A DNA stretch of 64,000 nucleotides. It comes from Tetrahymena thermophila SB210 (Eukaryota; Ciliophora; Oligohymenophorea; Hymenostomatida; Tetrahymenidae). Positions within the stretch are counted from its first letter, which is position 1. The number at the start of each line of letters is the position of its first letter. The notes under the pieces are model-generated. The model had not been told where the DNA came from and did not search any database. It worked only from the letters and a program-made list of their open reading frames with translations. Of the stretch, positions 1 through 13,274 are shown piece after piece. The translations under genes and the position numbers were made by a program. Where the stretch lies: assembly GCF_000189635.1 (NCBI RefSeq), contig NW_002476169.1, forward strand, positions 186,001 through 250,000, in the 5' to 3' direction.

Positions 1-1216
1 ACAAAAAAAAAGCTTTCATTACAAGAATTTACATAAAATCACCTTCTTAGAAATGATCTATTCAATTAATTAGAAAAAATAATTGGTTGAAATAAGCCTG
101 ATTATAAACTTGAAAATTAAAAAACCATATTTTTAATTTAAATAGAAAATAAATTAAAACTGTGATTTAGTTTAAAAAATATTTTTTAGATTTTTTTAAA
201 AATATATTTAATAAAATGAGAAAATTTTTTATAGAACTAAATATTTATGTAGATTTATTCTAAAGTTTAAATCACTAGTTTTGAATGATGTTATTTTGCT
301 AAAATTAAAGCTGTAATTAAAGCTGTCTTAAAAGAAATACTTTCTTAATTATACATTTGTCAGTACTAGTTGAAGTATTTCACTTATTTTTTGTTACACA
401 AAATATATTTTTAACAAACTCAAACATCATCATAGCAAAATTATATAATATTTTTAATACTTTTTTCTAAAAAATCACTTATATTTTGGGAAAGGAATTT
501 CATCAAAAATAATGTAAGTTATGTTGATCACAATCTAATGATTGATGTAATTTTTGCGAACCAAAAAAATTATCAATGTAATTAACTTTTTAATATATAA
601 AAAGTCATAGTTAATTAAAATGAAATGTTTATGAAATGTACAAATAACTTAAACAAAATATTACTTTGATAAAAAATATGGCTTCTTTCTGATTATATTG
701 ATATTATTTAAGAAAACTTTACTTTATTTAGTGAACAACAGTTTAAGTTTAAGCGATAGGATTGATAAAGGGGAAAGAAAGTAAAAAAAGAGCAAATAAA
801 TAAAAGTCTTTAATAATAAAGTAGTAGCAGTATTTATTATGCAAAATAAATACTTATAAATAACAAGAATAATTAATTTATCTAGCAGTATTATTCATAA
901 AATAAACATTTATTAAAACAATTTTGATAGCAAATTTTCATTATATTTTTGAAATATTTGAAGATTATTGCAAGTAGGAAATATACGCTTTAGCAAGAAG
1001 ATTTACAATTTAAAATAAATACATTTGACTAGCAAACGATCCAAAGATTTAGATCACTAAGTAGATACAGAATTTGATAATTGAATTTTACTAGTTTGGA
1101 ACCCTATTTAAGAAAACATATCAAATTGATCATCTGAAGGTAGAATAATCAGTTAAGTAACCAACGATAGTTAATAAATCTACTAAAAGCTGTTAATCAT
1201 AAGAGTAGCAGTCTTT
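1..1216. other. Gene-free AT-rich leader
   Basis: No supported gene or RNA is visible here. An in-frame TGA about 95 bases before the ATG at 1217, with no ATG between, argues that the next gene does not extend upstream in this frame. The stretch probably holds the promoter and 5' leader of that gene. There is no telomere-type repeat, so this is not a chromosome end. Confidence 0.6.
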
Positions 1217-4200
1217 ATGAGTAAAGTAGCGAGGTTCTTTAGAAAGAAAATCTTGCTCAAATACGATAATAACTCAATCGAGGAACTTTTTTTCAGTTCT
1301 TTTGTTGAACAGATTAATGATTTTTAAGTTCATTTAGGTAGTTTAATAATCTTTGTGTATAGCATCCTAAACATAGTGATAAATATAGTTAGCTCAAACA
1401 AGCAAAATAGAATTACTGAAATTATATTATTTAGCATTCTTATTACCATCTCTTTAATTGTATTAGTTGTTGGTAGAATTGTTGTCAGCTCAAGGTTTAT
1501 TCTTTTATATATTTAATAAATATATTTTATAGCACTCCATACTATTTTAATTATATCTGCTAGCGAAAGATCAGATAAGCTATACCTTATTATAGTATGC
1601 TATAGTTTGCATATTGTAATCATGCCTTAAAGTTAGCATATTTATGTAATAATCAGTAATGTAATTTTTATTACTCTCATTTTGATTTCCTATAATTAAT
1701 TCGACTGGTAGGAGCTTTGGTAGCTTTGGATTTTGCTTTCTATAATAGGCTTAGAATTGAGATTCTTCGTTGATGAAAAATAAAAAAGGTTGCTTTTTCA
1801 TGATGAGAAGTAAATAATATAAAAAGATAATAATATTGATGAGCTACCAATCTAGATAGATTAAGGTTCTCCTACTTCATCAACTAGAGCTAATAACAAC
1901 AATTAAAATAATATAAAAAATAATGATATCAATTCGTAAATTGCAGGCAAATAACAAAGATATTTTTAGTCCAACCGTCCTACAATAGGACATTAATAAA
2001 CCTAATAAAATAGCGGAAATAATATTTTTGGTAATCAAGGATCTAACAATCAAGAAAATGTAGAAACATAAAGACAAATTCCATAAACTCAATAAAGCCC
2101 TTAAAGCTAGTAGCACAAGACCTTGTAAAAACAGAACAGTAAAAATGGTTTGAGCAGTCAGAGTGTTTACAATTAATAATTCAGTACAAGCAAATAAAAT
2201 TCTTTGCAAAATAACAATTTAGTAAGTGGGCATAATCATTTTAATAATTAAAATGGAAAATAAAAAATAGATTCTCCTCTATTAAATACAGATTAACATA
2301 ATTCAGTTAGCAATTTAAAAAGAAAAATGACTATATTTCATATAAGAAAAGGAATGGATGAGCTAAAAAAATTTATGTAATCCTCTTCGCTGCATATAAA
2401 TGAGATTGGATAAGCAATCTAAAATGGCGAGATAAATAATGGAATAAGTAATTCTTTACATAGATCAGACCTCCCACATGCTATACAATTAAGCCCACTT
2501 ATTTCTAACCCATTTGAGAGCATATATAACATTCAAAGCGCCACAAAGAGAACAAAACAAAATAATATTTATAATTTTTTACCCTGTTCATTTATATACT
2601 GCAAATTGGATCCACAAAATATGGAACAAATTTAGCTAATCTATGCTAACAACAAAGCAAAAAGCGACTATCAAATAGTTGATAATACTAAATTAGATGA
2701 TTTCTTGAAAAAATCTAAAGTTTCATCTTCACTCCTTAAATTTCAAGATGCTTCAATAAATTCTTTGAAAAAAATAATTTTATTAAATTACTAATAAATT
2801 TTAGACGAAAGCAAATTCATGAGATCATAGATCATCTCTCACACTCATTTGCTGACCTCTGATTATAAGTAAAATTTAAATTAATTTAATTATCTGTCAA
2901 ATAATTGTCATAATTTTTTATAATAAGACGAAATTAGCAAGAATATGGCCAAAACTTTTTTAATAGCACCAAAAAGAATAATACAGTTATACAAAAAAGA
3001 TTAAGCTTACTACCAAATAAATTTGCTTTACATTCAGAATTAAAAGAAAAAGAAAATAAAGGGATATAAGTATTAATAGATTTTCATGGAAAGAAATATG
3101 TTATCAAAATAGTTATTCTCCCTAGCGATGAGCTATATATCTTCATTAATGATGACGGATTCGAGAAATTCATATTAGAAAAAAAAAGGAGAGCTACATG
3201 TGACTAGCTAATTAATATTATTGACATGATGATTAACAGATTTTAAACTATTTAGTAAATGCTGTGCAGCGAAATACCTGCTTCCAAAAAGGAAATCCTA
3301 ATGGAGATATTTTTAGCAACAAATTATGCATAAAATATTTAGAACAGTATAAAAGAGCAGCTACAGCAAAATATTGAAGTTATCAATAGAAAAATTATTC
3401 TTTCTGTTACACTGAATAGAGTAAAAGAGATGATTGAGAGGAAATACAAAAACGTGCATGTTCTCATTGATGAAGAAATCCCTAATGAGTGCAAAAAAAT
3501 ATATAATGATCCTTATCATTTAGTTCGTACTTTAACAAATATTATTGAAAACTCATACAGTAATACTTAAACTGGTTTTGTTTAAATTCTTCTTCATCAA
3601 TCTAGGATCTTCAAAGACCATTTAAGGTTCGACATTATAGACTCAGGCAAGGGCATAGATCCACAGATTCTATAATTAATAAATGAAAGTAATTTCTTTA
3701 ATGATGAAGAAGAGGAAGATGCAATTAATAGACTTTTTTTGCTTTTTTCTTCTCTTTCAACAAACAGTGATAAAGTAGAAGAAAAAGAACAAGAAAAATC
3801 TATTTTTTAAGATTATATAATCAAAGGATTTGGGTTAAAATTCTCTCATCACATGATCAAGATAATAGGTCCTTATAATAGAATGTTTGCTGAATCAATA
3901 CCAGGTATTGGTTCAAGGATTAGTTTTATTGTATACAAGGAAGGTCCACCATCTTAAGATACTGTTTTCAAGCCCTATCAGTTTAAAAATAATAATTTTG
4001 AATAAGAAATGGAATATTTCAATCCTCTAAATAAAAGTGCTTCAAATAATAAAAATTGCTCTCTAGAAGAATACATTTAACACATGAACATTGAATTAAA
4101 TAAAATAGAGCCACCTTCTTTAAATAATAGTTTTGTTAATATTAATGTTCCTAATTAATTTAAAACATTTAAAACACCATTTTCATAAAATACTAGCAAA

Positions 4201-4983
4201 TCAAACAATACAATTACCAGTAACAGAGAGATTAGGTCAACTTCTGCACATTAGATTAAGCAAAATAAAAACAAAGTTTCTTTTAGTAAAATTAGATCAT
4301 AAAAGAATATAATTGAAAATTAAAGAAACTTTCTTATCTAAAAACAACTATCTCCTCTCATTTAAGGAATGTCTGTTGCTAATGTAGTTAATTACAAAAT
4401 TTAGCAATAGAATTCTTTAAGACTTTCTTCATCGCCTCCTGGTTATAATTAGAATATACTAAATATCCCATAAAGCCAGGATATTTACATTGATAACTTT
4501 TCTAACTGTTTTAGAAATATTGATCCAGCCTCTTCATAAATGTATTCTGATTATCAAAATAATGGGTAATATTAAATATAAGTAATGAATCAATTAAATC
4601 CAAAACTAAATAAACGATCTTCTAAAGAAAACAATTAAAATGTTAGCCCAAGCATTTACCTGAACTTGAAAAAGAATAATTAATTCCCAAGCAGCATTAA
4701 CAATAGCATTTTTTTTTAGGATTAGAACGTCAGCTCTGGGTAAAACGGTTTAAATGCAACTAATTTGCATAACATCCCTTAAAGTCATGCCTCTTTGTCA
4801 AATATAACTCATATAGGTTAAAATACAACTTTTTATACTCCTAAAGCTGATAAATTAGAGCATTTGATAAACTAAAATGCTTATAATTAGAATTATTCAA
4901 ATCCTCCAAGTAGTCAATTTATCGGGAATGATTCTTATTAGCAATAAGAAGATGGTTATTTTATTAAAAAAATATAACATTGA
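1217..4983 (+). CDS. Membrane-anchored histidine-kinase-like ATPase protein
   Basis: A 1235-residue protein encoded by two exons (intron 2869-2927, 59 nt; spliced length divisible by three, single TGA). Residues about 38-185 hold several hydrophobic segments, so it should sit in a membrane. A long Gln/Asn-rich linker follows, then a GHKL/HATPase_c domain in the last half: an N-box-like NIIENS near residue 750, a G1 box DSGKGID near 788, a G2 box GFGLKF near 850 and a final GIGSRISF. These are the ATP-binding motifs of sensor histidine kinases. I see no canonical H-E-x-R-T-P phospho-acceptor box before the ATPase, and no receiver domain after it; the C-terminal 330 residues are low-complexity. 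It is therefore kinase-like, but autophosphorylation is not assured. The start is set by an upstream in-frame TGA. It converges with the next gene. Confidence 0.8.
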
Positions 4984-5715
4984 ACTAATTAATTAAATAT
5001 ATAAATAAATAAAATATTTAATGAAATAACTAGGAAATTCAATAATAACTATTAATAAATATTCAACTTCAATATAATAAAAAATTTTCTCATATTAAAT
5101 TAATTTTTCAATTATTCTTTTTTCTCTTTTGTATAATAAATCAATTATTATGGCTTATTAAGCTTGCATTTTCTTGTTTATATTTAAGAGCTAATTTAAA
5201 TATATTAATTTAAAACTCATTTCTTTACTTTACTATTAAAATAAAACTTTTTTCATTTATTATTTTTGATTGACTTTTGATTGACTTTAAATACTTTAAA
5301 TATAAATTGAAATCAAAATATCCATAACTCCTTTAAACAAATATAATTTTAGAAAAAATTGTAAAAGTTTTTAAAATTAATTTGTATTTTTTATATTAAT
5401 TTTAATTAATTTATCAATTTTTCTTTTAGCAAAGTATTTTTTTAAGTTTTAATTATCTTATATTTTTTAAACAAAAATTGCTATTTTTATGTCAATAAGA
5501 AATATTAAGAGTCATTTTTACAAATAATTTTTGTATATATTTTAAAAATTAGAATTCATATTAATGATTAGAAAGAAAATAAAATAAAAACATTTTATTT
5601 AAGAAATAATTAATTTTAAAAAGAATAATTGTGTCTAATTTAATATGTATTTTGTAGAGGAAGGGATTGAATATTTTTTAAAAGATATGAAAATAAAAAA
5701 TAAAATATTATTAAC
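4984..5715. other. Convergent intergenic region
   Basis: About 730 bases between the 3' ends of two facing genes. It is very AT-rich with many T and A runs and no supported gene; it should contain both 3' untranslated regions. Confidence 0.6.
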
Positions 5716-6843
5716 TCATTATTAATCTTTTTTAACTTTATTTCTGATATCATTTTTATTTTTTAAATATTCTTTATATTCATCCATCTTTTGTTCATCA
5801 ATTTAAGATTTTAAATCGAATTCAATAATAAGCATAACTGATAAAGTCAAAGTATAGCCAACAAAAAAGCTGATAATATATACAAGTGTAACTTAAGGGG
5901 AAAATACAGCTACATTAAGTATGGCATATTCTGGTGAAATTCCACATAGACCATATCCTATTCCTCCCAAGACACTAGCAATTATGATTCTTATCAAATT
6001 GTGCTTTCTCTATTTAGTTTTTTTGCCTTGATCTTTATTCTATACCTTTATTTCTTCATTTGAGTTTTATTTCTTTTCTTCTTTAGGGTCTTAATTTTTT
6101 ATATCATCTTAATTCTACTTCATATCTTAAGCTTAATTTTAACTTTTTATTTAAATTCCTTTTTTTTGTTATTCGTCTTTGGAAATTATTTTCAAAACTA
6201 TGTTAAAAACTAATACAAAAAAGACGAATTATATGCTATGTAATTTATATTTCTAAAATACTTGAGATAAAAGAAAAGCTGAACCTAATATAACTCCTAA
6301 AAAGAACCTTTTACCCAAAAAGAATAAAGATACTAAAGATGTAACAATAAGTGCAATAATATTGTATTGTTTGTAATCAAAGCTGAGAATAAATTAAATA
6401 GCTTCCATCTCATTATTGAGCTCAACTAAACTACTCACATATTTAGAAATTATACAAAAAATGATGATTCTTAAAAAATCATAAATATTTTGTATCTTAA
6501 AAAATGTATAATTCATTAATTCAAATCCATAGCTGATCCCAAGAATAAAACCGCCTACCCCAAACATACTTATTGGAGTTAATTAAATTAATTCTTAAGG
6601 TTCCTACATAACTTTCACATCTTAGAACTTGTTAAACTTAAAAAAAATGAAAAATATAGAGCTCACTAGAGTAAATGATATCATGTAAGAAATGTTTCCT
6701 TTTGTTATATTCATATATGCTACATCTTATTTTAAAATTTAAGCTAGTTTAAAGGTACATGCTATTATTACTGCTCCTGTTATTGCCAAAACTAAACTTT
6801 ACTCTTTATAAATATTTTAAATATCAAAGCTTTCTATGTTCAT
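5716..6843 (-). CDS. Multi-pass membrane protein, YeeE/YedE-like
   Basis: An intron-free 375-residue protein ending at one TGA. It has about eight to nine hydrophobic segments in two halves separated by a strongly charged linker (about residues 225-285, Lys/Gln/Glu-rich). Each half carries a Gly-rich motif: GVGGFILGISYGFELMNY in the first and LGGIGYGLCGISPEYAILN in the second. The second resembles the G-x-G-x-G-L-x-G-x-C/S-P signature of the YeeE/YedE (Sulf_transp) family, which in bacteria imports thiosulfate or related sulfur compounds. The family's usual Cys just before Pro is Ser here, while a Cys lies two residues earlier. The fold assignment is by eye; substrate and cell membrane are unknown. 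The alternative is an unrelated internally duplicated ciliate transmembrane protein. Confidence 0.6.
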
Positions 6844-7503
6844 TCTACTAATATTTGATAGTTTCAAAATTAAATTTTTCAAAAAATTAAAAAAAATATT
6901 TAATTTTTATGTTGATAAATAAATAGTTTGTAAATTAATATCAATAATTTTACTAATCAAATTAAAATAAAAACAAAATATTAATTATATTTTTCAAATA
7001 GCTTCTTAAAATAAATCTTTTTACTTTTTAGATATTAAAGACTTTTAAAATAAAACACTTTTATATTTTTTTTTTGCAATAAAATAATTTTAAGAAGTAT
7101 ATAAAAATTAAATTAATTGTTTTGTTTGTTTTAATAAAAAAATTAGATTGATTAAAAATATTATTAGAGTTTTCTTTCTTTTTATTATGATTGTTATTAA
7201 CAATTTCACATAATAAAGTAAATTTTTTTATTCATAAAAATATGTCAAAATTAATATTAAATCCAACCAATAATAAATTTTTGAACAAAATTTTTGTATA
7301 TCAATTTTATTTGCTTTAAAATTTAAGTAAAACATCCAAAAGAGATGAGGCGACATCTTTAAATATCAGCTTTCAAAATGAATATATAATTTAAGTAAAA
7401 AATAATTAAAATAACAATAAAGTTTTAAAATGATAAGTCAAAATAATTTATCAATAAATACTAATGCTAATAAACAACCAGTAAATAAATAATAAGAATA
7501 ATT
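6844..7503. other. Intergenic, same-strand gap
   Basis: Between the 3' end of the long channel gene and the start of the YeeE-like gene, both on the minus strand. Only AT-rich sequence is visible; it should hold the 3' untranslated region of one and the promoter of the other. Confidence 0.55.
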
Positions 7504-10500
7504 TCATTTTTTATATTTTTAGGGTTGAGGTACTTGTAATTTTATCTTTAAGCTAGATTTTTCACTAGCTTTTTTATCTTTGTTTTGCTAGACAAGCTCA
7601 GATAATCTCCTAAATTTACTTTTTTTTTGATTCATATTTTTGTATAGAATTTGAGAATTTTCTAATATTTTTTATTTACAAATTATTTTTTATGTTATGT
7701 AACTTAGATTCTAAGTGGGAAAATAAGTTTTCCAATTATTTTATCTTTCAAAAGCCAAAAAGAATTATAATTCAAATTTCTCTTTTAATTTTTTTTCTTA
7801 ATAGATTTGCATTGCTTACTTATTTTGATATTAAATATCTAATAACTTATTATTTATTTCTTTTTAATCAAATTACTTTTACTAGTTGCTTGTAAATGAT
7901 ATTTATTTACTATTCTACATTACATTTTATACAATTTATGCCATATCTTACTTTAACGTGTTTTTCATTTCCACATTTACTTAGGAAGACTAAAGGATTT
8001 AGTTATTTTAGTTATCCTTAAATTTAATTAAATTACTTTGCTACATATTTGGCTACTGTATTTCTGACTAAATACGAGGGATTTTTTTAATAATTTTTTC
8101 TACTTCATTAACTTCCTCAATTTCATCTGTCTTTCTTTAACCAAAACTCATAATATCCAAAAATTTAGCAGATGATTCACTTTGTTAATTATCATCTGCA
8201 ACATTAGCTATGTTTTTTAACGAGAATGTTAATGTACGTTAAATAGTATTCCTAATCTTTGATTCAATATGTTAATCTTTCATTTGCTATTCTTTTCTTA
8301 GCTACTCTTATTAGGCTTTTATATTATCAACTTTTTGTAATATCTAATTTAACAATTATGATTGATTGGGTCTCTATTTTACTAAGCCGAAAGGCAATAT
8401 ACTTGTTTCTAAATCTCCTAAGTCCTCTTAGTTTATTTCTTCGTTTATTATATTTAAATTATATCCTTAGCCATCAGAATATTAAAGTTGCTATCCGTAT
8501 ATTTTATTTTTAAATGCACTTGTTTAAATACTCAAATTAGCACCTATGCTTTAATTCCCTTCTATATCTTAGTCAATCTAAGTAAACGATGAATAAGAAG
8601 GAATGATATCTTCTTCATTATCACTAACATAAATTTCGTTATCTTGCCATCTTATTGTATTATACTTCTAAAAAAATTCTTTATCTGATTCTAGTTATGA
8701 TGGTAGTATTTTGTATGGATTTTTATTTTTATCAAAATAAATTAATTGTTTCTTTTTTTATTTTTTAATTTACTTGTATGAATTTATTTCTTCTTCTATT
8801 TATTTTTCTTGTTCTTATTTCTTTTCTTTATGCTCATTATTTAATGAAATTTAATAGAATATTCTCTTTTTACTACTAACTTACATCTATTGCTTCTCTT
8901 TTTCGTTACCTAATGTTCTTACTTCACTTTAATTTTACATAATTGACGTTTCAGTTTAAATTTATTGAGGACCTTTTTAATCTATACTAGCATCTATTTT
9001 AAAAGAATTATTAGTCTTTCGAATTGAAACAGGAGATACTATTTCTTCAGGACAAATTTAGTCTGATTCATCACTTTTTTAATTCATTTAACTTTAATTT
9101 TTTTAAACTTTGAATTTCGTAAAGCATTCTGGTAGCTGTTCAGTTTCTTCTACACATTCAAGAGGGCATTCTTATTGTTCTCCTTTTGTACCAGATGCAT
9201 CAGCGATATTAGAAATTTAACTTTTATTAGCATTTTTTTTGCTTTAATTGTTTATCAATTCTGTTAATTTGTTATTTTCTAAATAATTTGCTAAACTTAA
9301 ATTACAATTTTCTAAAATACTATCTTACTCATTAATTTTTGCTTAAAATTCTTAGGTATTTATTCCATTAGCCATAATAAGTAATTACATACGAATGTTT
9401 TTTAATTGATATCTTACTTCTTCGTTTTTAAATAAAGAGTTTTACTTATAATTTCTTCTTTTTTCATAAGGTTCTCTTTTGCTTATAAGCTAGTAAATAC
9501 TTTTACTAATAACATACTCTTTTTTTTTGCCATAGCTTTTATTTATTAAAAAATTTAATTATATTTTATAGATTAAAAAGTGAGAGCAAATAGCAATAGT
9601 TGTTTAATTAATATCAATATTTTAAAAATTAATAATTTAAATTTTTTGTTTTATTAGAAATTTAAGAATTTATTTTTTTATACATTTAAATTTATTATAA
9701 AAAATAAAATATTTACTGGACATAAGGGCAAGAATGAATTTGATGAAAGATTGAATGACAAATGTTACAGGATTATTTTATTGGAATATTTGAAAAAAGA
9801 ATTTTATCTTTAATCATACAAAATTTCTCTTTGTCTTTTGGAAATGATGAAATTACTTCTAAAAAGTCACTCCTAGTTATGTAAACAATATTTACAAAGT
9901 CTTTACATTTAGCATTACAATTTTTAGGTGCTCCAGTAAAAAAATCTTCATATCCAATCCAATTATTTTCCTAATAATTAATTTTAAATTAAAAAATTTT
10001 AAAACAAAAACAAATAGAAGAGCTAAATATTTTTTACCTTATATTCTTAAACAATAGGAACAGGATCGCACTGCGTTAAGTAAAGAACAACTTCTCCTTT
10101 TCTTAAGTAGATAAGCTTCTATTATGTATCACCTTAAGCAAATAGTGTTTCACCAGGCGAATATACTTCTTCCTTGAATTTAGGTATGATACTTTTTAAA
10201 AATTGCTTTGAAAACTTTCTTTTAAAGTATTTATTTGTATCTAAAATATTTCCAAAATATTCATTAAACAAAGACCCTTTTAAATTCTCAGAGACATGCT
10301 TTTTACATTCAAAATAATTAAAAATTATTTTAGATAGAAAATAAATTTACTTAAAGGCATTTATCTATTATAGTAGAGGAGCTTTTTTCAGTTTTCATGT
10401 TGTAGTATAATTGTTCAAGTATTTAATTTTAAACTTATCTGCTAATATTACGCTCAGTCATGTACTAAGTAAGACCTAAAATCTGTCTCCTAATAAAAAA

Positions 10501-12705
10501 AAATTGCTTAAAATGAATATTTTAATATTATTTTTTAGTTTACTTTGTTTATAACTTCTTTCTAACGATATCATTAACAATAGAGCTGATTGTTGAAACG
10601 TTATATGCGAATAGACCTGTTGTTATAAAGGCTATAAAAATTAAAAACATTTTTTCTGTACTAGAAACAGGGTGAATATCTCCATATCCAATTGTGGCTA
10701 CAGTAACTACTATGTAATACAGAGAATTTAGATAGATGATTTTATTAGGCTAATTTTAAAGATTGTTTGAATATATCCAATTATCATCTGATGGCGAATA
10801 TGCTGCTGCTAAAATGAAAACACAAGCCAGAATATGTGAGCTCAAAATTAACTCCATAACGAGCCTTATAACTCTATAAGAATAGTAATATTTTACTTAA
10901 ATTTAAAAAGAAGAAAGCAATCTTTCAAGCTCAAATTTAATTTGGTACAAACGATAAATCAATGTAGGGATACTTTTATCTAGTGAAATTTAAAGAGCAA
11001 GAGCTATAAAATCAAACCAGTAATATCCAAAAAAATAGTTCAAAGCTATTTAGCGTCTATCTACAACCAATTTACCATTTAAGTAAAAAGCCAAGTTAAA
11101 ATTAATGTAAATATCTATTAAGAATAGTATGCTAGGAATCAAGGTAAATATAGTATCAAATTTTTATTCTGGTTATAAACTTTGAGTGAAAGCTACTTGT
11201 ATTGAGATATAAAAACATTGCAATATTGCAGATAATATAATTAGGAATTTGAATAATATAACCAATTTACTATCTTAAAACAATATAAGCCTGCTTATTT
11301 TCTCTTCTTGCTCCTAATCAAAGCTTTAAAACTTGACTATCTTTTTTTTTAACTTTTCAATGATATTTTGATCATCATTTTTTTATTTAAAAAAACTGGC
11401 CTTATCCCCTAAGAATCTAAAGTAGTAAGCAGGGACATTAACAAATCTTTTGATTATATTGTATTTTTCAAATATTTTTATCATTTTTCTAACTAATTTT
11501 ATTTTCTTATACTTTATAAATTTATTTTTCTAGTTTTCTTCACTTAAACTACTCTTTCTAATGTTATTCGATATATTGTCTTCATTACTCTCTTCTTTAA
11601 GAAGGTTTAATTTTATTTACATTAAATTTTTACCCTTAATATCATTCTTCATATTTAAAATATTATGCTAATAGCTAGTTTTCTAATCTTAGAAAAGTTA
11701 TTATTTTGAATTTTGAATAGCTTAGGTCTTTACAGGCTCTTTTATTATATACTCCACCTATTTACATTTCTCTGCATTCACTAGACTTGTTTTTCTAAAT
11801 AATTTTAATATTTATTAAATTTTTTTGTTGCAAATTAAATAAAAGTAGAAATATTACTATTAGACTGATTTTGTAGTACTATTTTTGTCTTAAAATTTAT
11901 CTTCTTAAAGGCTTTCTCTGTTAGAGCCTTTGTTAAATAAAGAGTTTTCTATATATCTAGCTATCCCGCTCTTCTAAAGTGTTTTTTTAGGAATTTCTAT
12001 TTTCTTTATTTCTATGCCATCATACTCAAGAAACTCACTTTCATTAAATTGAGATTATTAGTCTATATTGTTATTGCCCTAATTTTTTTGCACCTAAATT
12101 TTGAATTGCTGAATATCAAATTCAGAGGGTTCATCGTTTTCGTTTTTTGTTTCATCATTTTCAAAATTCATGTTTTTCATCTAAAATTAAGGACTTCCAG
12201 TAGTTAAATCTTCATTTTATATTTAGTCTAAATCAATTAATCTAAAATCTTCATTATTATATTTATTTTTAAAAATTGGTTCCTGTTTATTTTCATTAAT
12301 TTAATCCTAATTATTTTTATGGTTTTCATGATCTTTAAAATTTCCTTTCATAAATATATTAAACATAGAAGCTTCTTGTTAGTGATCTTATTTAGAGGAT
12401 TAGTTTGATATTGAATCTAGTTTTTAAATCTTTTGTTTATCTCCATATTCTAATCCTATATTTTTAATTGAAGTATCTATATAATTTTATTTTTTGCTTT
12501 ATTTAGATTTTGAACTCGTTTATTCATGTGATCCCAGCTATTCTTATGATTCTTTATTGGTAGAAGTCTTTTAACTACCCTATTTTTGGTATTTATGATC
12601 AACAGAGAAAATTTCTTAAACCCCTTCTCTCAGATCCAGCTCATCTTCTTAATTTTTATTATTAGCAGTAAGAGGAATCTCTGTATCTAATCTGTCAGTA
12701 TCCAT
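7504..12705 (-). CDS. Potassium channel with CNBD, zinc knuckle and long tail (member A)
   Basis: A 1615-residue protein from five exons; introns 10490-10543, 10299-10350, 9971-10037 and 9536-9716 (54, 52, 67, 181 nt). Spliced length is divisible by three with a single TGA. Residues 1-480 are polar and Gln/Asn-rich. S1 starts near 482 (LVILFKFLIILSAILQC), S5 is hydrophobic, and the pore filter near residue 672 is ATIGYGDI, the potassium signature. After S6 comes a C-linker and a cyclic-nucleotide-binding-like fold with GETLFAQGD. This is followed by the CCHC motif CNICHSIFHQIHSC, then a Lys/Arg segment and an acidic, Gln-rich tail of about 650 residues. The last intron joins the knuckle exon to the tail exon (CPY-VHYGKKKE), so the open frame at 7504-9390 is this gene's tail, not a separate gene. 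The tail lacks the clear terminal Y-F-P-x-x-N motif of the other members. It is presumed to act in the surface or ciliary membrane. Confidence 0.85.
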
Positions 12706-13274
12706 TAATAATACTAATTTATAAATTTATAATTTATTTGAATTATTCCTACCTTTTCGATATTAATATCAAAAATAAATATAAATTAAATTTTTGTTAT
12801 CTTCTACTAATTAATATTATAAATATTCAAATGAGTTATTCATTTCATTTCATCTCATATATTATTAAAAATAAAAGTACATACAAAATTTATTCTTTTT
12901 ATATTTTGAATGTTAATTCAATATTTTAATAGTATTTATTTTTTCTTTTAAAATGCAGACAGATTTAATCGTAATTAATTATTCATCTGATCAAGTTCAG
13001 ACTTCATATAGATTACATATAAAAACACTCAAAAAAACCTAAAATATATATATTCAAAGCAAATGAAAATTGTTGTTAATAAGTGATTTTCCCCATATAC
13101 CGCACTCCATTTATTTATTCCCTTAATAATATATTTATTAAAAATAACTTAACTTATTTTTAAAGCAAATAAAAGCATAACAGAAAAAAATAAAAATTAT
13201 ATGCTTTATATTATGTATTCTTTATGCATATTTTTGTCTTATTTATATAAAACTATTTATCCCTTTTAGAGATT
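12706..13274. other. Intergenic, promoter side of channel A
   Basis: About 570 bases with only short AT-rich frames. It lies upstream of channel A and downstream of the next minus-strand gene, so it should hold a promoter and a 3' untranslated region. No gene is supported. Confidence 0.55.

Noticed and set aside
1880-2209. Minus-strand hydrophobic frame of 109 residues
   Set aside because: Antisense to the Gln/Asn-rich linker of the kinase-like gene; poly-Gln coding DNA read backwards yields Leu/Ile-rich frames.
7504-9390. Stand-alone minus-strand gene of about 628 residues
   Set aside because: The frame is open upstream of its first ATG and splices precisely to the zinc-knuckle exon of channel A (intron 9536-9716), closing the whole reading frame, so it is that gene's tail.
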